From contig JAJXWL010000051.1 of the NCBI GenBank assembly GCA_021781625.1, positions 1 to 9,589 on the forward strand: 9,589 nucleotides of DNA, given 5' to 3'. The DNA is from a bacterium (GTDB lineage: Bacteria; Spirochaetota; Spirochaetia; JABEVK01). A program made the translations under genes and the position numbers. Shown in pieces: positions 1 through 6,451 of this stretch; positions within the stretch are counted from its first letter, which is position 1, and the number at the start of each line of letters is the position of its first letter. Below the pieces are notes generated by a model. It had not been told where the DNA came from, made no database searches, and saw only the letters and a list, made by a program, of their open reading frames with translations.

Positions 1-1555
1 ATTTACCGGGCACATGCTCGAAGTAGAGCTTGGACCTGGTATTTTGTCGCGTAACTACGATGGGTTGCAAAATGACCTCGACAAAAAAACAGGCGTGTTC
101 TTGAAACGCGGTGAATACACCGAGGCGTTAGACGACAAAGTTTCCTACGAGTTTAAGCCCTTGGCCAAGGCCGGCGATTTTGTTCGAGCCGGTGATTGGT
201 TAGGGTCTGTCAAAGAAGGCTGGATCGACCACAAGGTCATGGTTCCTTTCAAGCTGGAAGGCCGGTGGAAAGTCAAATCGGTCACGGGCGCAGGTTCCTA
301 CACGATTCGCCAAAAGATTGCCGAGCTAGAAAATGATCACGGTGAGGTCGAAACTGTAACCATGGTCCAAAAGTGGCCGGTCAAACGAGCGATTCACACG
401 TACAAAGAAAAGCCGCGACCCTTTAAAGTCATGGAAACAGGTGTCAGAATGTTTGACACCTTTAACCCCATGGCTGAGGGTGGAACGGGCTTTATTCCTG
501 GTCCGTTTGGTGCGGGTAAGACCGTTTTACAGCACGCTCTGTCCAAGAATGCCGAAGCTGACCTGATCGTTTTTACCGCCTGCGGTGAACGCGCGAATGA
601 GGTCGTAGAAATCTTTACAGAATTCCCCGAACTGATTGACCCCAGAACTGGTCGAAGTCTGATGGAACGAACCACCATCATTTGTAATACTTCGAACATG
701 CCGGTTGCGGCTCGTGAAGCTTCGGTTTATACGGGCATGACGATTGCCGAGTACTATCGAATGATGGGTCTCAAGGTTCTTTTGTTGGCCGACTCCACGT
801 CCCGCTGGGCCCAAGCCTTGCGAGAAATGTCAAACCGTCTTGAGGAACTTCCTGGACCGGACGCCTTCCCCATGGATTTACCTGCCATCATTTCGAACTT
901 CTACGCCCGTGCAGGCTATGTGGTATTAAATAATGGACAATCGGGCTCGGTTACCTTCATCGGTACCGTTTCCCCGGCGGGTGGTAACCTCAAGGAACCC
1001 GTCACGGAATCAACCAAAAAATCAGCTCGCTGTTTTTATGCTTTGCAACAGGCCCGAGCCGACCAGAAGCGCTATCCCTCCATCGACCCCATTGATAGTT
1101 ATTCGAAATATCTGGAATACCCTGAAATCCGAGATTACTTGAACTCAAGGTTGGGTTCAGACTGGGTAACCAAAGTTGCCAACTCGAAAAACTGGGTTTA
1201 TCGCGGTAAAGAGGCAAGTGACCAAATCAACATTCTGGGTGACGATGGTGTTCCGATTGATTACCACTTAACTTTCTGGAAAGCTGAGACGATTGACTTC
1301 GTTTTGATGCAACAGGACGCTTTTGATAAGATCGACTCCCAATGTTCCATGCCTCGCCAAAAATACATGATGGATCTCGTGACGCATGTGGTTGAGTCGA
1401 ACTACAACTTTGACTCGTTTGACCAAGTGGCTCCCTATTTCAAGAGAGTGATCAACGTCCTTAAGCAGATGAACTATGCGGTCTATGAGTCAGATGAGTT
1501 CCTCAAATACGAAAAAGAATTCCGCGACATTCTGCAAGAACGGAGAGTGATGTAA
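1..1555 (+). CDS. atpA: V-type ATPase catalytic subunit A, 5'-truncated by the window edge
   Basis: Catalytic, ATP-hydrolysing subunit of the V1/A1 head of a V-type ATPase, peripheral on the cytoplasmic face of the membrane. The frame is open to the window edge (first full codon at base 2, reading FTGHMLEVELGPG), so the ATG at 14 is an internal Met. This family is usually about 580-600 residues, and 517 are visible, so roughly 70-80 N-terminal residues are missing. Numbering from that Met: Walker A GPFGAGKT at 163-170 (Lys169), the GER catalytic loop as CGERANE at 190-196 (Glu192), and the Walker B region LLLADSTSRW at 256-265. The A-specific bulge region is at about 50-130. The segments DAFPMDLPAIISNFYARAG and SPAGGNLKEPV are the spirochaete/Bacteroidota style. 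The stop codon shares one base with the atpB start (TAATG), which implies translational coupling. Confidence 0.97.
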   Translation, partial: FTGHMLEVELGPGILSRNYDGLQNDLDKKTGVFLKRGEYTEALDDKVSYEFKPLAKAGDFVRAGDWLGSVKEGWIDHKVMVPFKLEGRWKVKSVTGAGSYTIRQKIAELENDHGEVETVTMVQKWPVKRAIHTYKEKPRPFKVMETGVRMFDTFNPMAEGGTGFIPGPFGAGKTVLQHALSKNAEADLIVFTACGERANEVVEIFTEFPELIDPRTGRSLMERTTIICNTSNMPVAAREASVYTGMTIAEYYRMMGLKVLLLADSTSRWAQALREMSNRLEELPGPDAFPMDLPAIISNFYARAGYVVLNNGQSGSVTFIGTVSPAGGNLKEPVTESTKKSARCFYALQQARADQKRYPSIDPIDSYSKYLEYPEIRDYLNSRLGSDWVTKVANSKNWVYRGKEASDQINILGDDGVPIDYHLTFWKAETIDFVLMQQDAFDKIDSQCSMPRQKYMMDLVTHVVESNYNFDSFDQVAPYFKRVINVLKQMNYAVYESDEFLKYEKEFRDILQERRVM

Positions 1556-2874
1556 TGGTGACACAAGCGTTTCAGAAGGTTTATACCAAAATTCTCAAGC
1601 TGACGAAGGCGACCTGTACGCTCAGAGCGACAGGGATTGGCAACGAAGAACTGGCTTACGTGGATGGGCGTCCCGCTCAGGTCGTCAAAATCCAAGGGGA
1701 AGAAGTTACTCTCCAGGTTTTCCAGGGTACTGAAGGAATTTCCACCAACTCCGAAGTGGTGTTTACTGGCCGTTCTCCCACCTTAAAAGTGTCGGATCAA
1801 CTGGCTGGTCGTTTTTTCAACGCCTACGGTCAGCCCATCGACGGTGGCCCGGAGGTAGATGGACAAGAGGTGCCGATTGGCTCGCCAACCGTTAATCCCG
1901 TTCGTCGTAAACAGCCTTCGGAACTGATCACCACGGGTATTGCCGGGATTGACTTAAACAATACCCTCGTTACCGGACAAAAAATCCCGTTCTTTGCCGA
2001 CCCTGACCAGCCGTACAACCAGGTTATGGCCGACGTAGCCCTGCGAACCAAGGCCGATAAGATTATCCTCGGGGGAATGGGGTTGTCGAATGACGACTAC
2101 CTGTACTTTCGCAATTTGTTTGATAACGCTGGTGCTCTTGACCGCATTGTCAGTTTTATCAACACCACAGAAGACCCCCCGGTAGAACGCCTCTTGATTC
2201 CCGACATGGCCCTGACTGCGGCCGAGTATTTCGCCGTCGAGAAAAACCAGCAGGTTCTGGTTCTTTTGACAGACGTTACGCTTTACGCCGACGCCTTGGC
2301 CATCGTTTCGAACAAGATGGATCAAATTCCTTCGAAAGATTCGATGCCTGGTTCGTTGTACTCGGACTTGGCCAAAATCTACGAAAAGGCCGCTCAGTTA
2401 CCCTCGGGGGGCTCGATTACGATTGTTGCGGTGACCACCCTTTCGGGCGGGGACATTACCCACGCCATCCCCGATAACACCGGTTACATTACCGAGGGAC
2501 AGCTCTTTTTACGTCGAGATACTGAAGTCGGTAAGGTCATCGTTGACCCCTTCCGCTCACTTTCGCGCTTAAAACAGTTGGTTATTGGGAAAAGAACCCG
2601 CGAAGATCACCCTCAGGTCATGAACGCGGCTGTTCGGCTTTTTGCGGATGCCGCCAAAGCTAAAACCAAACGGGATAACGGCTTCGATCTCACCGATTAT
2701 GACGAGAGAACGATTCACTTTGGCGCGGATTACTCACGGAGTTTGCTTGCCATCGACGTCAATATTCAGGTAGACGAGATGCTGGATACCGCTTGGAATT
2801 TGTTTGGAAAGTATTTCAGCAAAACGGAAGTCGCAATCAAGCAAAGCCTGATGGATAAGTACTGGAAGGCATAA
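1555..2874 (+). CDS. atpB: V-type ATPase subunit B (non-catalytic head subunit)
   Basis: Alternates with A in the A3B3 head and completes the nucleotide sites without being the main hydrolytic subunit. The protein is 439 residues, a little shorter than the usual 460 or so. It has the B-type beta-barrel N-terminus (residues 1-75) and a nucleotide-binding-like domain in which the P-loop is replaced by VTGQKIPFFADPDQP (139-153), so there is no Walker A, as expected for B. The motif PDNTGYITEGQ (306-316) and the SLSRL segment (335-339) are conserved; Arg338 matches the arginine finger known in the Thermus B subunit. GGAG at 1542-1545 lies 9 bases before the ATG, which overlaps the atpA stop by one base. 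Subunits A and B are co-translated here, fitting their equal stoichiometry. Confidence 0.97.
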   Translation: MVTQAFQKVYTKILKLTKATCTLRATGIGNEELAYVDGRPAQVVKIQGEEVTLQVFQGTEGISTNSEVVFTGRSPTLKVSDQLAGRFFNAYGQPIDGGPEVDGQEVPIGSPTVNPVRRKQPSELITTGIAGIDLNNTLVTGQKIPFFADPDQPYNQVMADVALRTKADKIILGGMGLSNDDYLYFRNLFDNAGALDRIVSFINTTEDPPVERLLIPDMALTAAEYFAVEKNQQVLVLLTDVTLYADALAIVSNKMDQIPSKDSMPGSLYSDLAKIYEKAAQLPSGGSITIVAVTTLSGGDITHAIPDNTGYITEGQLFLRRDTEVGKVIVDPFRSLSRLKQLVIGKRTREDHPQVMNAAVRLFADAAKAKTKRDNGFDLTDYDERTIHFGADYSRSLLAIDVNIQVDEMLDTAWNLFGKYFSKTEVAIKQSLMDKYWKA

Positions 2875-2875
2875 G

Positions 2876-3487
2876 ATGGCCCTAACGTATCAATTTAATA
2901 AGATTGCGATGCAGCAACTGAGGGCTCAATTGAAAATGAGGCAAACGGCACTTCCCGTCCTCAAGAGTAAAGAGGCTGCCTTGCGCGTCACCATCCAAAA
3001 GCAAAAAGACGAGCTGAAAGAACTCAAATTGCAGTTGCAAAACAGGCTTTCAGCTCTAAGAAAAGATGTGGGGTTGTGGGCCGAGTTTCCGTTAGAGATT
3101 TTTGAACTGAAAAACGTCGAAGTCGGTGTCAAGAAAGTCGCTGGTGTAAAGACCCCCTTGTTGCAAAACCTTGAATATGGGATTGCCTATTTCTCGCGCT
3201 TTGCAGGGCCGAACTGGTTGGCTTTTGGGATCGTCGAGTTGAAACAGCTCACTGAACTTTTATCGCAAGTTGAGGTGGCTGAAAAACGTCTGTCGATTTT
3301 GGAGTATTCCCTCAAAAAGACCACTCAAAAGGTTAACCTCTACGAAAAGGTTCAGATTCCCGAGTACAACGATGCGATTTTACGCATCAAACGTTACTTG
3401 GAAGACGTTGATAACCTCGAGAAGTCGGCTCAGAAGATCACGAAATCCAAACAGGCTGCTGAAGAAGCCGGAGCGGGTGCTGCATGA
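2876..3487 (+). CDS. atpD: V-type ATPase subunit D (central rotor stalk)
   Basis: Central-shaft subunit that rotates inside the A3B3 head and transmits torque to the membrane ring. The protein is 203 residues, normal for family D. The N-terminus (MALTYQFNKIAMQQLRAQL) and the long charged heptad-like helix at about 30-65 form one strand of the expected antiparallel coiled coil. A C-terminal helix at about 120-190 forms the other. The middle (75-110) contains the small globular part. The tail ends in an Ala/Gly/Glu-rich run. The ATG is one base after the atpB stop, with GGAAGG at 2864-2869 as ribosome binding site. The stop overlaps the atpI start in an ATGA. Subunit F, which caps D in many V/A-ATPases, is not encoded next to it. 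Confidence 0.95.
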   Translation: MALTYQFNKIAMQQLRAQLKMRQTALPVLKSKEAALRVTIQKQKDELKELKLQLQNRLSALRKDVGLWAEFPLEIFELKNVEVGVKKVAGVKTPLLQNLEYGIAYFSRFAGPNWLAFGIVELKQLTELLSQVEVAEKRLSILEYSLKKTTQKVNLYEKVQIPEYNDAILRIKRYLEDVDNLEKSAQKITKSKQAAEEAGAGAA

Positions 3488-5358
3488 TCGAGAAAATGAA
3501 AAAGCTTTCGCTTCTTTTGAGAAGCGATGATCGGAATGTGATCTTGCGGCCTTTGCAGGATTTAGGGGTCGTACACGTTGAGTTTGGTAAGGATACTCAA
3601 CGCTTAGAAGTTTTGCTTCTGAAAGAAAATATCACGAAGCTGGAACGTATCTATTCGTTTATCAAAGCTTTAACAGCCGAAGAGCACACGACGTTTCACC
3701 AAGAAGCGACCGAAGACTTAGACGCGATTCTTGATGTCATCGAGAAGACCAATGTCGAAATCGAAGACTTAAAGGCTCAAGGCGAAAAGCTGGCCAAAGA
3801 AATTGCGGCGCAGGAAATTTGGGGCGATTACGACGCTTCGAAGTTGGCTGCCCTCGAAGGATCCGGCTTACATTGCCGCTTTGCCACAGCTTTGATCGCG
3901 GAATACGAAACTGTTTCCAAGGAACCTTCTTTTGTCGAAGTGACCCGGGATGCTTCGCATGTCTATTACGTGGCCCTGAACAAAAAAGGTGAAGAAGTCA
4001 CCTTGGTGGGTCAAGAAGTCTTTTTAGCCGGCTCTTTAACTCAATTAAAAGCCAAGGCTCTGGGGCTTCATGAAGATATTATGAAGCGACGCAAGACTTT
4101 ACTTTCGTACGGCCGCTATTTAGACGCGATTTCCCAGGGGATCAAGTCCTATCAAGACCGCCTGGCGTATGCCTTAGCCAACAACAGCTTAGTCGAAGTT
4201 GCTGATGGAAAAGCTCTTTTGCTTCAAGGCTGGTTTCCTGTCAAGAAAGAAACCGAGGTGAAAGCCTTCTTAGAAGCTTCAACCTGTGCCTTCTTGATTG
4301 AAACCCCCACGCACAAAGATTCTCCGCCCATTGCCATGAAAAATGGCAAACTGGCGACGCTGTTTGAACCCATCACGAAAGTCTACAGTTTACCCAATTA
4401 TCATGAAGCAGATACAACAGCCTTTTTAGGGCCGTTTTTTGCTTTATTTGTGGGGTTATGTTTGGCCGATGTCGGGTATGGATTTTTGATGCTGATTGCC
4501 ACCGTAACAGCTTTCTTTGTCGTAAAAGGTGAGCTGAAAAAATTTGCCGGTTTGGGGATCGTTCTTTCGCTGACGACAATTTTGGGCGGTATCCTGTTGG
4601 GCGATATGTTTGGTATCCAAGCCGATAGCTCCGTTTACCCAAGCTTTTTAAAGTCCTTCGCGAGTTTTGGGTCGATGGATCAAGCCATGCGGTTGCCCAT
4701 TTTATTAGGGATCGTTCAGGTTCTGATCGGGCATCTCCTTCGTTCTTACAATGGTTTCCGAAATAATGGGATTCAAGGGGCTTTGAAACCCTTGGGTACC
4801 GCTTGTTTAGTGGTGTTTGCCGCGATTGGAATCCTTCAAATGGGTTACTTCGGGGATGGACCTCATTTGATGGTGGGACCGATTCCGATTGGCCCTTGGA
4901 TTTATGCTATTCCCAACCTTCCGTTGGTAACACAAATTCTGGCCATCGTAGGAATTGTTTTAGTCCTATTCTTCAATGGTGTTGAACATCATGTGAAGTT
5001 TTATCTGCGACCTGCGCACGGTCTTTGGGAATTGTTTGAATTCTTTTCCCAGATCTTAGGTGACTTTTTGTCTTACCTGCGTTTGTTCGCCTTAGGCTTA
5101 GCTGGCGGCCTTTTAGCCATGTCCTTCAATACGATTGGGCTCATGGTGCTAGGTAAAGGGGATAATCCCTTGCTCTGGCTAGCTTTGGTAGTGGTGTTGC
5201 TTTTGGGGCACTCTATCAATCTTGGTTTGGCTTTGATTGCGTCGTTCGTGCATCCCGTCAGGCTCACGTTCGTCGAGTTCTATAAAGCGATCGGATTTAA
5301 GGGGGGCGGAGTTTCCTATTCCCCCTTCCGAATGCAGACAAAATCTCATCAAAACTAG
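3484..5358 (+). CDS. atpI: V-type ATPase subunit I (a-subunit, stator and ion half-channels)
   Basis: Membrane stator subunit that forms the ion half-channels against the K ring. The protein is 624 residues. A cytoplasmic N-terminal half (1-310) carries helical segments at about 40-110 and 185-235, and a C-terminal half holds about seven or eight membrane segments. These include FFALFVGLCLADVGYGF (318-334), GGILLGDMFG (368-377) and LPILLGIVQVLIGHLL (404-419). The essential-Arg segment SYLRLFALGLAGG is at 530-542 (Arg533), and GHSINLGL...FVHPVRL is at 575-594 (Arg593). In yeast and bacterial homologues these two arginines are the ones facing the proteolipid carboxylate. The end FKGGGVSYSPF is the usual family C-terminus, plus a 9-residue tail. 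The ATG overlaps the atpD stop by 4 bases, and GGAG at 3470-3473 supports this start; Met5 (3496) is a less likely alternative. Confidence 0.96.
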   Translation: MIEKMKKLSLLLRSDDRNVILRPLQDLGVVHVEFGKDTQRLEVLLLKENITKLERIYSFIKALTAEEHTTFHQEATEDLDAILDVIEKTNVEIEDLKAQGEKLAKEIAAQEIWGDYDASKLAALEGSGLHCRFATALIAEYETVSKEPSFVEVTRDASHVYYVALNKKGEEVTLVGQEVFLAGSLTQLKAKALGLHEDIMKRRKTLLSYGRYLDAISQGIKSYQDRLAYALANNSLVEVADGKALLLQGWFPVKKETEVKAFLEASTCAFLIETPTHKDSPPIAMKNGKLATLFEPITKVYSLPNYHEADTTAFLGPFFALFVGLCLADVGYGFLMLIATVTAFFVVKGELKKFAGLGIVLSLTTILGGILLGDMFGIQADSSVYPSFLKSFASFGSMDQAMRLPILLGIVQVLIGHLLRSYNGFRNNGIQGALKPLGTACLVVFAAIGILQMGYFGDGPHLMVGPIPIGPWIYAIPNLPLVTQILAIVGIVLVLFFNGVEHHVKFYLRPAHGLWELFEFFSQILGDFLSYLRLFALGLAGGLLAMSFNTIGLMVLGKGDNPLLWLALVVVLLLGHSINLGLALIASFVHPVRLTFVEFYKAIGFKGGGVSYSPFRMQTKSHQN

Positions 5359-5372
5359 GAAAAAACTAGGAA
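5351..5372 (+). repeat. 11-bp perfect tandem duplication before atpK
   Basis: AAAACTAGGAA occurs twice in immediate succession (5351-5361 and 5362-5372). The first copy carries the TAG stop of atpI at 5356-5358. A third, decayed copy may follow as AAA-GGAG, which provides the ribosome binding site of atpK. The block makes the atpK leader very A-rich. Confidence 0.85.
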
Positions 5373-5373
5373 A

Positions 5374-5379
5374 AAGGAG
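5374..5379 (+). promoter_or_regulatory. Strong ribosome binding site of atpK
   Basis: AAGGAG sits 6 bases before the atpK ATG in an A-rich, probably unstructured leader. It is the best Shine-Dalgarno match in the ATPase operon and the only one placed in a real intergenic spacer (27 bases) rather than inside an upstream gene. This fits the need for many K subunits per complex. Confidence 0.8.
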
Positions 5380-5385
5380 TTTTTC

Positions 5386-5841
5386 ATGGACGCTTTAGGT
5401 ATTATCCTAGCAGGAGTTGGCATCGCTTTGATGGCGGGTCTTTCGGGCATGGGAAGTGCGATTGGTCTGGTCACCGCCGGCAATGCTGCCGTTGGTGCCT
5501 TGAAGAAGCGACCGGAAGTTTTCGGAACCGCACTGATCCTTTCGGCTCTTCCGGCTTCGCAAGGTCTGTACGGTTTTGTGGCGTACATTCTGTACCAGCC
5601 GTACTTGACCGCACACATCAGCGTGTTTAACGGGGCTGTCATTCTTGCCGCCGGCATTGCCTTTGGTATTGTGGCTTTGGCTTCAGCTATCAAGATGGGG
5701 CAATTGCTCGCCTCTGGTATCAACGCCATTGGGTTGGGTAGCGATGTCTTTACCTCAACCTTGATTTTAGCGGCGTTCCCTGAACTTTACGCAATTCTGG
5801 GACTCGTTGTTGCCATTCTTTTGAAGAATAGTTTGACGTAA
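5386..5841 (+). CDS. atpK: V-type ATPase proteolipid subunit K (16 kDa type, two hairpins)
   Basis: Subunit of the membrane ring that carries the ion through the membrane. The protein is 151 residues, nearly all hydrophobic, with four predicted helices at about 4-30, 45-70, 78-106 and 121-147. It is therefore the duplicated 16-kDa type rather than the 8-kDa c type. The ion-binding carboxylate is Glu133 in helix 4 (FPELYAILG). Helix 2 carries LPASQGLYGF (55-64); its Leu55, Ser58 and Gln59 match positions of the Na+ ligands Leu61, Thr64 and Gln65 known in Enterococcus hirae NtpK. The position that I align with NtpK Gln110 is Met104 (AIKMGQLLASGI), so the coupling ion cannot be settled from sequence. 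It is last in the ATPase operon, with its own leader. Confidence 0.96.
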   Translation: MDALGIILAGVGIALMAGLSGMGSAIGLVTAGNAAVGALKKRPEVFGTALILSALPASQGLYGFVAYILYQPYLTAHISVFNGAVILAAGIAFGIVALASAIKMGQLLASGINAIGLGSDVFTSTLILAAFPELYAILGLVVAILLKNSLT

Positions 5842-5855
5842 CTTTGTCGTAACTT
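5832..5855 (+). repeat. Imperfect 11-bp tandem duplication at the atpK stop
   Basis: TTTGACGTAAC (5832-5842) is followed directly by TTTGTCGTAAC (5843-5853), with one mismatch and a further TT. The first copy carries the atpK stop TAA (5839-5841). It has the same period as the duplication before atpK, but a different sequence. Confidence 0.75.
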
Positions 5856-5858
5856 GGG

Positions 5859-5885
5859 TAAGAGCCGGCCTGGGGCTGGCTCTTA
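5859..5885 (+). terminator. Hairpin after atpK without a U-tract (partial terminator or mRNA stabiliser)
   Basis: TAAGAGCCGGCC (5859-5870) pairs with GGCTGGCTCTTA (5874-5885), giving a 12-bp stem with one G-U pair and a 3-base loop. The sequence that follows, TAGCAACCTT, has no run of T. A classical Rho-independent terminator is therefore unlikely. It is better read as an end-protecting or attenuating structure between the ATPase operon and the EIIA gene. The hairpin itself is clear; its role is inferred. Confidence 0.6.
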
Positions 5886-5910
5886 TAGCAACCTTATAAA
5901 TGAGGGGAAT

Positions 5911-6387
5911 ATGCTGATTTCTGAGATTTTCAAACCGGATTGGGTTCTGGTCGATTTGAAAAGCACAAGTAAAGAAGATCTGTTTCGCGAAATGGTAGAT
6001 TTTCTGGTTCATAAAGCTCCCTCGCTCTCGCGTGAGACCTTGTTGACGGGTTTGTGGGAACGCGAAAAGAAAATGACAACGGGTATTGCCCGGAATATCG
6101 CTTTGCCACATACGCATCTCCCCAATTTGAACCGGACTTATGGCGTTTTGGGTATCTCGCAAAAAGGGATTGATTATCAGAGTTTGGATGGTAAACCAGT
6201 TCATGTCGTCATGATGCTGGTGGGGGATGACAATGCCCCTGATGGCCATCTTTTTGTTTTAAAGAACTTGGCGCTTCTGATGACCAACCCTGAGTTTTAT
6301 CCTGCACTCATGAAGTGTAAGACCGCTAAAGAAGTTTCAACGACGATCAGTGAGTTTGAAGAACTTTCCAAGTTCTATTTCAGTTAA
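5911..6387 (+). CDS. PTS EIIA type-2 domain protein (PtsN/fructose class), stand-alone
   Basis: Cytoplasmic phosphoacceptor of the phosphotransferase system, 158 residues, a single EIIA-2 (mannitol/fructose/Ntr) domain with nothing fused to it. The active-site motif GIARNIALPHTHLPN (58-72) places the phosphorylated histidine at His67, matching the family pattern of G-I-x(5)-P-H. The N-terminus MLISEIFKPDWVLVDLKSTS is typical of EIIA-Ntr-like proteins. PVHVVMMLVGDD (97-107) and HLFVLKNLALLM (113-124) are the expected core strand and helix. No transporter EIIB or EIIC gene is nearby, so a regulatory role is more likely than sugar uptake. The start at 5911 was chosen for the EIIA N-terminus and for GAGGGG at 5902-5907; a TTG start at 5854 would lie in the preceding hairpin. 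Family is certain, partner unknown. Confidence 0.9.
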   Translation: MLISEIFKPDWVLVDLKSTSKEDLFREMVDFLVHKAPSLSRETLLTGLWEREKKMTTGIARNIALPHTHLPNLNRTYGVLGISQKGIDYQSLDGKPVHVVMMLVGDDNAPDGHLFVLKNLALLMTNPEFYPALMKCKTAKEVSTTISEFEELSKFYFS

Positions 6388-6395
6388 AGTCTTTT

Positions 6396-6443
6396 CTCTT
6401 CGGTAACCCTCAGGAACTTGTCAGTCTAAGGGCTCCTCGGTAA
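6396..6443 (+). repeat. Pair of near-identical 11-mers upstream of serS
   Basis: CTCTTCGGTAA (6396-6406) and CTCCTCGGTAA (6433-6443) differ at one base and lie 37 bases apart, centre to centre. The second copy runs into the proposed -10 box of serS. They may be a regulator site or chance. Confidence 0.4.
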
Positions 6444-6446
6444 GAT
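6418..6446 (+). promoter_or_regulatory. Putative sigma-70 promoter of serS
   Basis: TTGTCA (6418-6423) and TAAGAT (6441-6446) are separated by 17 bases and match the consensus -35 and -10 boxes at 5 of 6 and 4 of 6 positions. Transcription would be expected to begin 5-7 bases after the -10 box, at or beside the A of the serS start codon (6452). No convincing Shine-Dalgarno lies before that codon. Confidence 0.55.
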
Positions 6447-6451
6447 GAGCT

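Noticed and set aside
394..814. Two minus-strand open frames inside atpA
   Set aside because: They overlap the Walker A and GER region of a certain gene and have no ribosome binding site or protein-like composition.
3270..3530. 86-codon + strand frame across the atpD/atpI junction
   Set aside because: It is a +1 shadow of atpD and the atpI start, both of which are certain.
5854..5910. TTG start at 5854 that would extend the EIIA protein by 19 residues
   Set aside because: The added residues are encoded by the hairpin at 5859-5885 and do not resemble an EIIA N-terminus; the ATG at 5911 has a ribosome binding site and the expected sequence.
6388..6451. T-box or other riboswitch controlling serS
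   Set aside because: The gap of 64 bases is too short for a T-box leader and has no antiterminator-terminator pair.
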